Source of the DNA: JAMXLO01 sp963850535
GTDB lineage: Bacteria > Pseudomonadota > Alphaproteobacteria > Acetobacterales > Acetobacteraceae
Length of the DNA stretch: 64,000 nt
Assembly (NCBI GenBank): GCA_963850535.1
Contig: CAWKMC010000006.1
Span: 100,389 to 164,388 of the forward strand
Direction of reading: 5' to 3'
In this document: piece after piece, positions 18,586 through 28,202 of the stretch
Layout: every line of letters starts with the position of its first letter
How positions within the stretch are numbered: position 1 is the stretch's first letter
The notes under the pieces: generated by a model
Seen by the model: the letters and a program-made list of their open reading frames with translations, nothing else
What the model was told of the DNA's origin: nothing
Databases searched by the model: none
Position numbers and translations under genes: made by a program

Positions 18586-19371
18586 ATGCGCTCGCTCGAT
18601 ATCGCCGGCACAGGAATGCAGGCGCAGCAGACCAACGTCGAGGTGATCTCGAACAACATCGCCAATATGTCGACGACTGGCTTCAAGCGGCAGCGGCCGG
18701 AGTTCCAGGACCTGATCTACCAGAACCTGCGCCGCGTCGGCGCCGACAGTTCGGACAGCGGCAGCATCGTGCCATCGGGTGCACAGGTCGGTCTCGGCGT
18801 CCGAACTGCAGCCATCTATCGCATAAACGAGCAGGGTAACCTGCAGCAGACTTCGAACCAGCTGGACATGGCGGTCCAGGGCAACGGGTATTTCCAGGTG
18901 ACGCTGCCTTCGGGTGATACCTCCTACACACGTGACGGCACATTTGGGCTGGCGGCCGACGGCACGATCGTCACCGCCGACGGCTACGTTGTACAGCCGG
19001 GTGTCCAGATCCCCTCGAACGCCACCAGCGTCACGGTGAACCAGTCGGGGCAGGTCCAGGTTACGCTGAGCGGCCAGACAGCGCCGCAGACCGCGGGGCA
19101 ACTGCAACTGGCCGTGTTCCCCAACGAGGCCGGCCTGGAGGCACAGGGCGGCAATATGTATCTCCAGACCGCCGCGTCCGGCCAACCGGTCACCGGCAAT
19201 CCGGCATCGCCGGGCTTTGGCTCGGTGATGCAGGGCTTTATCGAAACCTCCAACGTGAATGTCGTCACCGAGATCACCAACCTGATCACCGCGCAGCGCG
19301 CGTACGAGATGAACAGCAAGGTGATCACCACCAGTGACGATATGCTTTCCACCTTGACCAATCTGCGGTGA
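18586..19371 (+). CDS. flgG: Flagellar distal rod protein FlgG
   Basis: Forms the distal rod that passes through the P and L rings. It is 261 residues, the standard length. The N-terminus MRSLDIAGTGMQAQQTNVEV leads to the motif NNIANMSTTGFKRQRPEFQD; the core includes NGYFQVTLPSGDTSYTRDG; the C-terminus ends QRAYEMNSKVITTSDDML, diagnostic of FlgG. A GGAGACGAG ribosome site lies ahead of the start, and the gene follows flgF by 10 bases. Confidence 0.96.
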   Translation: MRSLDIAGTGMQAQQTNVEVISNNIANMSTTGFKRQRPEFQDLIYQNLRRVGADSSDSGSIVPSGAQVGLGVRTAAIYRINEQGNLQQTSNQLDMAVQGNGYFQVTLPSGDTSYTRDGTFGLAADGTIVTADGYVVQPGVQIPSNATSVTVNQSGQVQVTLSGQTAPQTAGQLQLAVFPNEAGLEAQGGNMYLQTAASGQPVTGNPASPGFGSVMQGFIETSNVNVVTEITNLITAQRAYEMNSKVITTSDDMLSTLTNLR

Positions 19372-19375
19372 TCCG

Positions 19376-20320
19376 ATGGCCAGGCTGCCGCTCGCCTTGA
19401 TGGCACTCTGTATCGGCCTTGCGCACGGCGAGGCCGCCACGTTGCGGACGAATACCACCCTTCATTCATCCACGGTCCGGCTGTCCGACCTGTTCGATGG
19501 CATCGACGGCAAGGCGGATCGTGTGCTGGGGCCGGGTCCGGGTCCGGGCGGACGTATCGTTGTAGAGGCGGCGCAGCTTGGCGCTATAGCGCGGCAGTTC
19601 GCGGTGGAGTGGCGCCCCGGGTCTTCCGCCGATCGCGCCATGCTGGAGCGACCAGGACGGCCACTGCGGCGCGACGATGTAATGGATGCCATCAGAAGTG
19701 CGCTCATTGCCGCCGGTGCATCGGCTGATTGCGACGTAGATCTCGCCGGCTTCTCACCGCCACTTGTTCCGGTGGACGCTGTACCGCGGCCGGTGGTCTC
19801 CGACCTCGACTACGATGCAGCAGTCGGCCGCTTCAGCGCCATGCTGTCGGTGGCCGGCGAGGGAATGGACCCGCTGCACTTGCGCGTGGATGGGCGTGCG
19901 GATGACACGATCCTGCTGCCCGTTGCCGCGACACGGTTGGTTGCCGGCGGCATCGTGCGGCCCAACGATGTGCGCACGGCACGGGTGCGCACATCGCTGC
20001 TCCGTGGCGACGTGATGCACAACCCGAGTGACGCGTTCGGCATGCAGACAAAGCGCATGATCGCACCAGGTCAGCCGTTGTTCGTCAACGATTTGATGCG
20101 CCCATCGATGGTGGTGAAAGGAGCCACGGTGCTGATGGTGCTTGACAGTCCGGGCATCGCGCTTACGGCGCAGGGTCAGGCTATCGAGTCGGGTGCGATT
20201 GGCGAGCGGATCCGAATACTCAATCCGAGCTCGCACGCGACGGTGGAAGCCGAGGTAACCGGGGCCGACCGCGTTCGAGTGGCGCCAAGTGCGATGCCGA
20301 TGACTGTGAGCGCGCGATGA
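19376..20320 (+). CDS. flgA: Flagellar basal body P-ring formation chaperone FlgA
   Basis: A periplasmic chaperone for P-ring (FlgI) assembly, 314 residues with an N-terminal signal peptide (LPLALMALCIGLAHGEA). The C-terminal SAF-type domain is recognisable from VAATRLVAGGIVRPNDVRTA through MIAPGQPLFVNDLMRP to VKGATVLMVLDSPGIALTAQG, with the final GERIRILNPSSHATVEAEV. A Gly-Pro run (GPGPGPGG) near residue 53 is unusual. It sits 4 bases after flgG and overlaps flgH by four bases. Confidence 0.93.
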   Translation: MARLPLALMALCIGLAHGEAATLRTNTTLHSSTVRLSDLFDGIDGKADRVLGPGPGPGGRIVVEAAQLGAIARQFAVEWRPGSSADRAMLERPGRPLRRDDVMDAIRSALIAAGASADCDVDLAGFSPPLVPVDAVPRPVVSDLDYDAAVGRFSAMLSVAGEGMDPLHLRVDGRADDTILLPVAATRLVAGGIVRPNDVRTARVRTSLLRGDVMHNPSDAFGMQTKRMIAPGQPLFVNDLMRPSMVVKGATVLMVLDSPGIALTAQGQAIESGAIGERIRILNPSSHATVEAEVTGADRVRVAPSAMPMTVSAR

Positions 20321-21054
20321 AACCGACATCACGCATCGCACTGCCGGTGCTCGCATGCCTGCTGTTGGCCGGGTGCGGTTCTTTGACGCGTATGTCGGAG
20401 ATTGGACGTGCGCCGGCGATGACCCCCACGTCGGACCCTACCAAGGAACCGACCTGGCGGCCGGTCAGCATGCCGATGCCGGCGCGCGAACCGACCCCGA
20501 ATGAGCTGAACGCGCTGTGGCGTGCCGGTTCGCGAGCGTTCTTCAAGGACCAGCGGGCGGCGCAGGTTGGCGATATCGTGACTATTCTGGTGGCGATGAA
20601 CGACACAGCAAACTTCAAGAATGGGACGACAACCAGCCGGACAGGCGGCGAGACGGGCAGTCTGGCACAATTCTTCGGCATGCAGGCGCGGCTGCCACCG
20701 ACGATCAAGGACCCCTCCAAGATCCTGGATGTCGGCAGCACCAACCACAACACCGGGGCCGGCGAGATCAAGCGGACCGAGACGGTGACGATCAGGCTGG
20801 CGGGTGTGGTGACGCAGGTCTTGCCGAACGGCAACCTGGTGGTTTCCGCTCGGCAGGAGTTCCGGGTGAACCACGAGCTGCGCGAGTTGCAGGTGACCGG
20901 CGTGATCCGTCCGCAGGACATCGCGTCTGACAACACCGTTCTGCATGACAGGATGGCCGAGGCGCGAATTGCCTATGGCGGTCGCGGCGAGCTGACTGAG
21001 GTCAATCAGACGCGTTGGGGTCAGCAGCTCATGGATATCCTGCTGCCATTCTGA
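20317..21054 (+). CDS. flgH: Flagellar L-ring lipoprotein FlgH
   Basis: Outer-membrane L-ring subunit, 245 residues. The lipobox is clear in LACLLLAGCGSLTRMSE, with the acylated Cys near residue 21. Family motifs include FKDQRAAQVGDIVTILVAMND, VLPNGNLVVSARQEFRVN and ELQVTGVIRPQDIASDN. It starts within the flgA stop (ATGA). The P-ring gene flgI, which often follows, is not here: the next gene is convergent, so flgI must lie elsewhere in the genome. Confidence 0.95.
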   Translation: MKPTSRIALPVLACLLLAGCGSLTRMSEIGRAPAMTPTSDPTKEPTWRPVSMPMPAREPTPNELNALWRAGSRAFFKDQRAAQVGDIVTILVAMNDTANFKNGTTTSRTGGETGSLAQFFGMQARLPPTIKDPSKILDVGSTNHNTGAGEIKRTETVTIRLAGVVTQVLPNGNLVVSARQEFRVNHELRELQVTGVIRPQDIASDNTVLHDRMAEARIAYGGRGELTEVNQTRWGQQLMDILLPF

Positions 21055-21107
21055 CCCACACCCTCCATGACGGGCAGGGTCGGTTGACTGCACCGATCCT
21101 CTGTTCG

Positions 21108-21884
21108 TCAGAAGGCAATCTCATACTCGAGTTTCCAACGGATCGCCCCGCGAGGCGAGGCCGGTGTCAAGCCGAACATATAGCCTACCTCGTATCTTAC
21201 CTTCCCGTATGGAGCAAAATCGACCGCGCCTACGGCAACCGGGCCAAGGAAATGCTGCTGCTTCGAGAACGGACCAGCGTTCGCCAGATCATCGATGAAC
21301 CCATAGTATTCGATCGCTGGATCGATGAACCGGTTCAAAAGTAGACGTGATTGCCACGCGAGCTCCAGGCCGGTTGCATGGCTTGCGTTATGGCCTACGT
21401 CATGCGCGAAGAACACGTTGAATGTATGCAGGCTGTCGACGCCCAATACATCGTACAGCTCCTTCTGGACGATTGGGCCAAGGGTGAAACTGTTGGGCTC
21501 GTTGCGCAGTGCTGACTGCGAGTATTCAGCGAAGAATCCCAAATTGAAAAAGTCCTGTCCTGGTTCGGTGAGCTGAAAGGTATTTTCCACGGTCGTCGCA
21601 GTGTAGTGAACGCTGCTTTCGGGAACAGAATTCGACTCGCCTTCCAATTCGATCTCCCACCAGGGCGTTAGGCCATAGCCGATTGCGTTGGTGTAGCTTT
21701 GTTGGCCGCCGAGGGATCGATCCTTGTCGAAGGAGAAGAACCCGTTGTGCTCGAATTCCACCTCCCTGAAATCGACTGTCGGCATACGCACCTGAAGCTC
21801 GGCCAACGCCAGGCGCGGCGAACCTGAGGTCACGGTGACCAACGCGAGTGTAGCCAATACGAGGCGCCGGTGTGCAGTTCGCAC
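21108..21884 (-). CDS. Predicted outer-membrane beta-barrel protein, function unknown
   Basis: About 258 residues from the GTG at 21884, which gives a good Sec signal peptide (RRLVLATLALVTVTSGS, cleavage near LALAE). The mature part alternates polar and aromatic residues in beta-strand style (FEHNGFFSFDKD, WWEIELEGESNSV, FNLGFFAEYSQSAL) and ends with an aromatic C-terminal strand (IRWKLEYEIAF), the signature of an outer-membrane barrel. An upstream TTG at 22049 would add 55 residues of poor quality. No transporter partners are adjacent. Confidence 0.65.
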   Translation of the reverse strand: MRTAHRRLVLATLALVTVTSGSPRLALAELQVRMPTVDFREVEFEHNGFFSFDKDRSLGGQQSYTNAIGYGLTPWWEIELEGESNSVPESSVHYTATTVENTFQLTEPGQDFFNLGFFAEYSQSALRNEPNSFTLGPIVQKELYDVLGVDSLHTFNVFFAHDVGHNASHATGLELAWQSRLLLNRFIDPAIEYYGFIDDLANAGPFSKQQHFLGPVAVGAVDFAPYGKVRYEVGYMFGLTPASPRGAIRWKLEYEIAF

Positions 21885-22293
21885 ACGCAATGCGGCAACG
21901 TGTCCGCCATTCGGCCGCTGAAGTTTCTCGGCCGCCGGCCGCCAATTGTGGAGACCGACGCGAGTACATCTGTTGGAGGTGAAGAACACTGACAGACCTA
22001 TATGCGAGTCATTCGCATTCGCGATAGCGTCTCTCGCAGGTTCAGGCAAGGCATTTTCCTCACTTATTTATTTTCATGCCGCCGGAATAGATGCCTCGAT
22101 GACGCGTCAGCCTTCGCTTCAAGGGCAGCGAACTATGCGAAAGTGAGGGCGGCAGGCGACGGCGCAACGGGGATCACTCGCGGCCCACGGCTAGCTGGCA
22201 GCGGACCCGCAACTTTCCAAGAGCTCGGCATGGTGCGCAGAAGCTTGGCGATCGGCGCGCACCGACAGGCTTGGCGGTCTACGATGCGCCGGT
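21885..22293. other. Intergenic region without a supported gene
   Basis: About 400 bases between the outer-membrane-like protein and the LivJ-type gene. Frames exist on both strands but none has a convincing start, codon pattern or recognisable product. The outer-membrane gene's promoter must lie in its left part. No tRNA, hairpin terminator or repeat was recognised. Confidence 0.5.
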
Positions 22294-23496
22294 TCATTCA
22301 CCCGAAATCGTCGGACCGATCCTTACCCAGTGGCCATGTTCAAAGCGCTGGATCTGGAAATGGTTGATCACGCTGTAATCGGTGGGTGTCGTTGTCACCG
22401 TGATGCCCGGAAGCAGCATTGGTACGCGCAAGTTGGTCAGGTGCGTGGCGACGTTGAGCACGTTCTCCCGAGTCAGTGTTGATCCGGCTTGTTGCAGCAC
22501 GTACGCCGCCAGGAAGGAAGACATGTAACCGAGAACCACGCCGCTGTCGCGCGGGTTGCCCTCGGTAAGGCTTGTCTTCTCCCAATCCAGAAACGCTTTG
22601 ACCTCCGCATCCTCTGCCCACGCCGGATCGAACGGATCCTTGGCATACGCGGTAGACACCAGGCCCTCCGCATTCTCGAGCCCGGCTGGTTTCAGCACCG
22701 CCTCGACGTTGCTGGCGATGCTGCAGACAAGATGCAGTGGCGCCCAATCGAGCTTGCGGACGCCGCGGATCTGTTCAGCGCCGGCCCTTTGTGTCCCGGC
22801 GAAATAGAAGACATTCGCGCCGGACACCTTCGCCGCAATGAGTTGCGAATCGACTGCGGGATCCGTGACCTCGTAGGTCTGCTCGCTGACGATCAGCGAA
22901 TTTGCCTTGTCGCCCAGGCCCGACCGGAATCCAGCTCGGAAATCCTTTCCGAGATCGTCGTTCTGGTAAAGAATTGCGATCCTAGGCGAGCTGACCGTGT
23001 CCAATACATAACGCGCCATTGCGCGGCCTTCCTGGATGTAGCTGGGGATGAAGGCCATGGTCCAGGGATAGCTGCTCGGCTCCCTGAAGCGGCTGGCGCC
23101 TGTGGTGATAAACAGTTGCGGTATCTTCTTCTGGTTCAGGTATTTTTCAGCGGCCGCGTTCGTGGGAGTGCCAACCGAGCCATACATCATCAGGACGGCG
23201 TCGTCCTCCACCAGCCGGCGCGTCGCCTCAATCGTCTTCGGCGGGCTGTAGCCATCGTCAAGCACGATTAGCTTCACCTGCCTGCCATTGATGCCGCCAG
23301 CCCGATTGAGCGCCGAGAAATATGCAAGCGACGCCTGCCCCACCACACCTGCGACCGAGACAGGACCGCTCAATGGCACGGTCTGCCCGAGTCTGATCTC
23401 GGTATCGGATGCGCCCGGGCTGTACCGCTGCGCGACTGCAGCGCCATTGGACACGCAAAGCATCACGACGACCGCTCGGGCCAAGCTGATCCTCAT
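22294..23496 (-). CDS. ABC transporter substrate-binding protein, LivJ/branched-chain amino acid type
   Basis: A 400-residue periplasmic binding protein with a signal peptide (LARAVVVMLCVSNGAAVAQ). Family motifs are TEIRLGQTVPLSGPVS, LNRAGGINGRQVKLIVLDDGY, IEATRRLVEDDAVLMMYGSVG and ILYQNDDLGKDFRAGFRSGL. It is full length with a GAGAGG ribosome site. No LivHMGF genes are near, so it is an orphan. Proteins of this class in such genomes often bind aromatic or organic acids rather than leucine; the ligand cannot be read here. Confidence 0.9.
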   Translation of the reverse strand: MRISLARAVVVMLCVSNGAAVAQRYSPGASDTEIRLGQTVPLSGPVSVAGVVGQASLAYFSALNRAGGINGRQVKLIVLDDGYSPPKTIEATRRLVEDDAVLMMYGSVGTPTNAAAEKYLNQKKIPQLFITTGASRFREPSSYPWTMAFIPSYIQEGRAMARYVLDTVSSPRIAILYQNDDLGKDFRAGFRSGLGDKANSLIVSEQTYEVTDPAVDSQLIAAKVSGANVFYFAGTQRAGAEQIRGVRKLDWAPLHLVCSIASNVEAVLKPAGLENAEGLVSTAYAKDPFDPAWAEDAEVKAFLDWEKTSLTEGNPRDSGVVLGYMSSFLAAYVLQQAGSTLTRENVLNVATHLTNLRVPMLLPGITVTTTPTDYSVINHFQIQRFEHGHWVRIGPTISGE

Positions 23497-23594
23497 GGAC
23501 CTCTCCTCAAAACTCTTGGTGTCGACGGGCGGATGGCGGAATTGGCCAGCATGGAGTCGGCACGATGGTGGTGCAACGGGTGGTCAGTGCCCGC

Positions 23595-24656
23595 TCAAGC
23601 CTGGGCAAACAGTACCCGTTGGACAGCGAGCGCCACGGCAACGGCAAAAACTGCGGTGGAGATCGCGGTCACTGCCTGGCGTTCCCAGGCGAAGCGGCCG
23701 AACCACAACAGTGCTGGGAACAGTGCGGCCACTACCATCGCCTGTCCGGCCTCCACGCCGAGATTGAAGAACAGCAGCGAGCCAAGGATGCCGCTGGGCG
23801 GCAAGCCAAGTCCAACAGCGCGCCCGCGAAACCGAAGCCATGCACCAGTCCAAACACGAAGCTCACCAGCCAGCGTCCTGAGGCAGCGTGTCTGCGAAAA
23901 ATGTTCTCAAGCGCGACATAGGCGATCGAGAGCGCGATGACCGGCTCGACGATTGCCGCCGGGATCACCACCACCCCGAGAATGGCAAGCGCGAGCGTGA
24001 TACTGTGCGCGACGAGTGAAGGCAGTGACGATGCCGAGCAGCGAGCGCAGCCGGCCGCCGCGCAGCATCAGCGCGAACAGGAACAGGAGTGGTCATATCC
24101 GGTAAGAATATGCTCGACGCCAAGGCGGAAGAACGCGAACGGGCTGCTTTGCGCCGATCCGCGTCGGGCGCTGCCAACGTCTCCAGCACGCCCAACGGCG
24201 CGCCTCCGTTGCCCGGTTCGAAGAGCAACTGCTCGTGCCCCTCCGGCCATTGGACGGTGGCCAGCGTGTGGTGGTCAGGACCGAGCACGTCGAACATATT
24301 GTCGATCAGTGACAACGTCCGTGGTGACGTGGCGCAGGCGTAGTCGAGCGTGACGACGACGGTCGGGCGCGTCGGCAACGGCGGCTGCACCGTTCCTGGA
24401 GCGGCGGCAGCAGGGAGTGTCGTTTGCACCGATCGCGATATGCTGCGCCACCAGCCCGGCGAGACAGCCGAAATCGTCGGCTGGCGTCGCCGCGGCGGAT
24501 TGGACGACGTCGACTGAAATGGTCAGCACATAGCGGACGGTCTGTCCATACACGGTGACCACAGCAAGCCGGTGCTGCCGGCGGTGTGCGCTTGGGCGCC
24601 GCCGATCAGGACGGTCAACGACAGGATCAGCGCGAAAACGGCCCGCGTGTCATCAT
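23595..24656 (-). pseudogene. HupE/UreJ-like membrane protein (multiple frameshifts)
   Basis: Pieces in all three frames add up to one protein of about 350 residues. It has a signal peptide (LILSLTVLIGGAQAHTAG), an N-terminal extracytoplasmic domain (YGQTVRYVLTISVDVV, LIDNMFDVLGPDHHTLA), then the HupE/UreJ_2 membrane part: LGVEHILTGYDH, IVEPVIALSIAYVALENIF, LVSFVFGLVHGFGFAGALLD and LFFNLGVEAGQAMVVAALF. The His-rich helices suggest metal or small-molecule transport, not proven. Its start overlaps the preceding DUF4340 stop (ATGA). At least six indels break it; because each fragment retains family sequence, sequencing error is a strong alternative to decay. Confidence 0.7.
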
Positions 24657-25204
24657 GGCAGACTCCGTCAAACGCGCTCAGCCAGGCCTCACCGATGAAG
24701 CGCGACATCAGGTAAAGATGCGCGTCGTTATCGATGCGCATGTACTGCAGGAACTCGTCGGGATTGCGCGCGCCGAAATGGACCGTCATCACCGGGTCGT
24801 TGTTCGACTGCATAGAAGGTCGCGGTGATGCGCGGGTCGACGAGGCCAAATTCAGCGGGGTCTGTGCCTTTCACATCGTCAGCCGGCAGTTCACGGGCCG
24901 GACCGGAGTTATGCATCATCTCAACCGCCGTGCTGATCTGCCTGGCGGCGGAGGCATTGATACGTGTGTTCGTCCCGGCGTATCCAAACATCGGCGTCCT
25001 GCCGCTGCAAGATCGAGTCGCTGGTCCGCCCGCACGAGTTCAACGCGGCGGATCAGCTCGGGCGCGGTCTTCAGCAAGCCGTTGGCCTCGAACTCGACGA
25101 ACTGGCGTTGCGTGGGCTGCGCGCCACTGATCACCATCACCGCGAGATAGAGCACCACGAGACGCAACCGCCGTTGGCGTCACGATGCGCCGCCAAGTCG
25201 TCAT
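24653..25204 (-). pseudogene. DUF4340-like protein (frameshifted)
   Basis: A frame-broken gene starting at ATG 25204, which overlaps the GldG stop (ATGA). It begins with an anchor helix (RLVVLYLAVMVISGAQ) and continues QRQFVEFEANGLLKTAPE, LIRRVELVRADQRLDL, a middle part in another frame (RQISTAVEMMHNSGPARELP, FGLVDPRITATFYAV), then MTVHFGARNPDEFLQYMRID and FIGEAWLSAFDGV. The order matches DUF4340 proteins, which follow GldG genes in many bacteria. A missing base near the end would restore a Leu-Pro-stop finish overlapping the HupE-like start. Likely membrane-anchored and periplasmic; function unknown. Confidence 0.65.
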
Positions 25205-26748
25205 CGGCGCCGCCACCACACCAGCCCGCCAAGCTGCCACGACCATGAGCGGCAGCAGACCGACCACCAGGAGCGAACACCGTGCGCGCCTGGCTCTGCG
25301 TCAAGCAGCACGAGCGAAGGGACCGGAATACGCGTCGCCACCGGCGGTGGTACGCTCCTCGTGTGCAAGCCAGCGCACCGCGGCAAGCAACAGGTCGCTG
25401 TTCGACATGTACGGAAAGAACGAATTGCTCGCGAAGTCGCCGTCGCCGATCACTACGGCGCGCAGCGGCCGGCTGCCGCCCGGCAGCAGACCTTCGGCGG
25501 CGGCGCCGAGCACGCGCGGCCCGGGCGCCGGCGGGTGGCGATCGCGTGGCGGCCAGCTCGGCTGGCTCGTCGGCCGCGCGGCTTGCCGCCGGGTGCCACA
25601 TCGCGCGTGTAGCTGTCACGACTGCTCGTCAGCAGCGAGGTCACGCGGATATCGCCTGCCGGTTTGAGCAGACTGAGCGGCCGTGCTGCCCGGATAGAAC
25701 GTCAGCGAGACAGATTGGGTGATCGGATGCGAATCGTAGCCGGTGACTGCGACCATCTCCGCGTCCAGTCATGTAGTGACTCAGCGGATCGACCACGACC
25801 TGTTGCTCGGGGCGGACGCCGAGATCTTCGGTAAGCCGCGCAAGCCCCGGCTCGAGCACAAAGCCCAAGATCGAACAGGAACAGCGCGGCACCGCCGTTC
25901 GCCAGATAACGGCGCAGCGCGGCGCTTTCGCCGGGCAGTAAGGTGGTGCGCGGGTTGGCGGTGACCACCAGCGTGCAGTCATCCGGGAACGTCCCGACTG
26001 GTCGCGAGGATGAGCTCGGCGGGCTTCGTAGCCTTGTGCTTCCAGCGCGCGACGAAAACGCCCGACGCCGTGGCCCGCCATCTGCACAAGACGCGACGAC
26101 GCGTCGTCATGGCTATGGTCGGCCACGCCCTCGAGATGCGTGTGGAACTCGAAATTGTCCATCGGCAGTTCGCCGTGGCCTTCGACGAAGCAAACAGTGA
26201 TCACGCGTTCGCGCAGCACGCGCTGGATACCAAGCGCAATCTCGGCTTCGTCAGTGCTCTGCACGAGCACGCGCCGGCCGTCGGCCTCGATCATGGCGGC
26301 GTTGTAGATGCGGATACCATTGGTGCGCGCCACCGTTGGCTCCTTGTCAGGGATCGACCGCGGTCAGCCGGAACAGCGGATTGCGCCGTTGCATCAGGGT
26401 GAGGATGTCGCGGACGCGGCGGCCCGCGGGATCCTGGGAGTGATAGAAATAGGTGAGGCGGACCTCGCGCTCCAGGCCGTCCACCACCTTCATCGCAGCC
26501 GCAGAAGGCGTGTAGAGCTTCTCGCGCGTCAGATCGATGTGGCCGTCGTGCAATGTCAGCGCCACGTTGGCGAGCACGAACAGAGCAAACGCCACGACAA
26601 CCACGCCACCGGTATATATCCAGTTCTGCCACCGCCCGAGCCGCGTCTGCAGCGGCAGGCGCAGTCCGGCCCAGAACAGCACCAGCACAGCGACGAGCCA
26701 GCCGATTGCCCAGAGCAGCGGCTGCAGCTCGATCTGATGTTCGTCCAT
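25201..26748 (-). pseudogene. GldG-family ABC-associated membrane protein (multiple frameshifts)
   Basis: The N-terminal 133 residues are intact, with two transmembrane helices (LLWAIGWLVAVLVLFWAGL, IYTGGVVVVAFALFVLANV) and then the GldG motif LTREKLYTPSAAAMKVVDGL. Later pieces lie in successive frames: RTNGIRIYNAAMIEADGRRV, VCFVEGHGELPMDNFEFHTH, VVTANPRTTLLPGESAALRR, VVVDPLSHYMTG, VVIGDGDFASNSFFPYMSNS and a final C-terminal anchor ending WWRRR. Roughly seven indels occur, nearly all single extra bases in doublets such as CCC for CC. The protein is the periplasmic-domain partner of the permease and ATPase encoded upstream. Confidence 0.75.
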
Positions 26749-26754
26749 CGCTGT

Positions 26755-27484
26755 TCAGCGCCGCGCCAGCGCGCGGACGGTCGAGGAACAGGCCAAGCAG
26801 GATCAGCGCCAGGAACCAGCCGAAATCCGAGGTGTACATCGCACCCGTCGCGAATGGCGTGAACCGTGCGAGCAAAGAGAGCCCGAGCAACCAGTTGTCC
26901 ATCGGCGACGGCAAGAGTGAGGCCAATGAATCGATCGACCAGAGCAGGCCGAAGATTCCCAGCGAGACCACTGCTGCGACAATCTGATTGGCGGTGAGCG
27001 CCGAAACCGCGATACCGAGCGACGCCAGGCTGCCGGCCAGCAGAACCAGGCCGAGATAGCCGCTATAAATGGGCCCCCAGTCGGGTGCGCCATAGACAGC
27101 GACGACCAGTGCGTAGCTTAGAGTCAGTCCGATCATCGCCAACAGCACCGCCATGGCAGCGACGAATTTGGCGAGCACGATGTCGATCTCGCGCACGGGC
27201 GCGGTCAGCAGCAATTCCAGCGTGCCGGCACGACGCTCTTCTGCGAACAATCGCATGGTGAGCAGCGGCACCAGCAGAACGAATTGCACCGCCGCCTGGA
27301 AGAACACCGACACCAGACTCGCCTGCTTGGCGACGAGCAGAGTGACCGTGAAGCTGTAGCCGCTCAGCAGCAGGAATACGGTAATGACCGCGTAAGCAAC
27401 CGGAGAAATGAACAGCGCCCCGATCTCCTTAGCGACGAGCGCCCGCAGCACGTCAGGTGCTCCTGACGTCTGCGGTGAGGTCAA
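26755..27484 (-). CDS. ABC transporter permease, GldF-like (frameshifted at the end)
   Basis: An ABC-2 type permease of about 242 residues with six predicted transmembrane helices. Recognisable parts are LVAKEIGALFISPVAYAVIT, FAEERRAGTLELLLTAPVRE (the conserved coupling segment), LGLVLLAGSLASLGIAVSAL and a last helix FGWFLALILLGLFL. Near 26782 an extra base prevents the natural end; removing it gives TVRALARR then stop, just before the GldG start at 26748. As read it runs on into the GldG gene out of frame. It overlaps the ATPase gene by 32 bases. Confidence 0.85.
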
Positions 27485-28196
27485 GGAAAGTGCGTTCGAG
27501 ATCGGAGCCCGCCGAAGCTATCTCCGCCAACCCAACCACTGCGAGAAGGCGCCCGTGCAGCAGGATGGCGACGCGGTCAGCCACGCGCTCGATCTCGCTC
27601 AGAATATGCGAAGTAACGATGATCGAGCAGTGTGCGGCGAGCCCACGCAGCAACCCGCGCATCTCGATGATCTGTCGTGGATCGAGCCCATTGGTAGGTT
27701 CATCGAGTACCAGTAGTTCGGGTTCGTGTATGATGGCCTGAGCGATTGCCACACGCTGGCGATAGCCGCGGGATAGCCGGCCGATGATGGTCGAGCCTAC
27801 ATCGTCCAGCGCCAGCCGCTGGCGCACGAAGGCGAGGCGCTCGTTTAGTTGATCCCCAGCGAGACCGCGCAACCGGCCCATGAAGACCAGGAATTCGTTC
27901 ACTCGCATATGCCGGTAAAGCACGGCATCCTCGGGCACATATCCGACCCGGCCACGCGCCGCCCGTCCCTCGCGCACGAGGTCGAATTCACCGATCTGTG
28001 CCGATCCGGTGCCGGGCCGCAGGTATCCGGTCAGCACCCGCAGGATGGTCGTCTTGCCCGAGCCGTTCGGGCCCAGCAGACCCAGCACCTCGTGCTGCCT
28101 CACCTGCAATGAGACATTATCGACCGCGAGCGTCGCGCCGTAGCGTTTTGAAAGATGATCGAGCGCCGCCGCTGCGACGGCGCTGTATTCGCTCAA
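27453..28196 (-). CDS. ABC transporter ATP-binding protein, GldA/NosF-like
   Basis: The 247-residue ATPase of the exporter. Walker A is GLLGPNGSGKTTILRVLTG, the Q-loop region GRVGYVPEDAVLYRHMRVNE, the signature IIGRLSRGYRQRVAIAQA, Walker B ELLVLDEPTNGLD and the switch His in IIVTSHIL. It heads the operon ATPase-permease-GldG-DUF4340-HupE, all on the minus strand with short overlaps. Such clusters occur in many non-gliding bacteria and their substrate is unknown, so the Gld name marks homology only. Confidence 0.92.
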   Translation of the reverse strand: MSEYSAVAAAALDHLSKRYGATLAVDNVSLQVRQHEVLGLLGPNGSGKTTILRVLTGYLRPGTGSAQIGEFDLVREGRAARGRVGYVPEDAVLYRHMRVNEFLVFMGRLRGLAGDQLNERLAFVRQRLALDDVGSTIIGRLSRGYRQRVAIAQAIIHEPELLVLDEPTNGLDPRQIIEMRGLLRGLAAHCSIIVTSHILSEIERVADRVAILLHGRLLAVVGLAEIASAGSDLERTFLDLTADVRST

Positions 28197-28202
28197 AGGG
28201 CC

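Noticed and set aside
19540..19560. GPGPGP-coding run in flgA as a repeat expansion or error
   Set aside because: It keeps the frame and lies in the variable region after the signal peptide, so it is probably normal variation.
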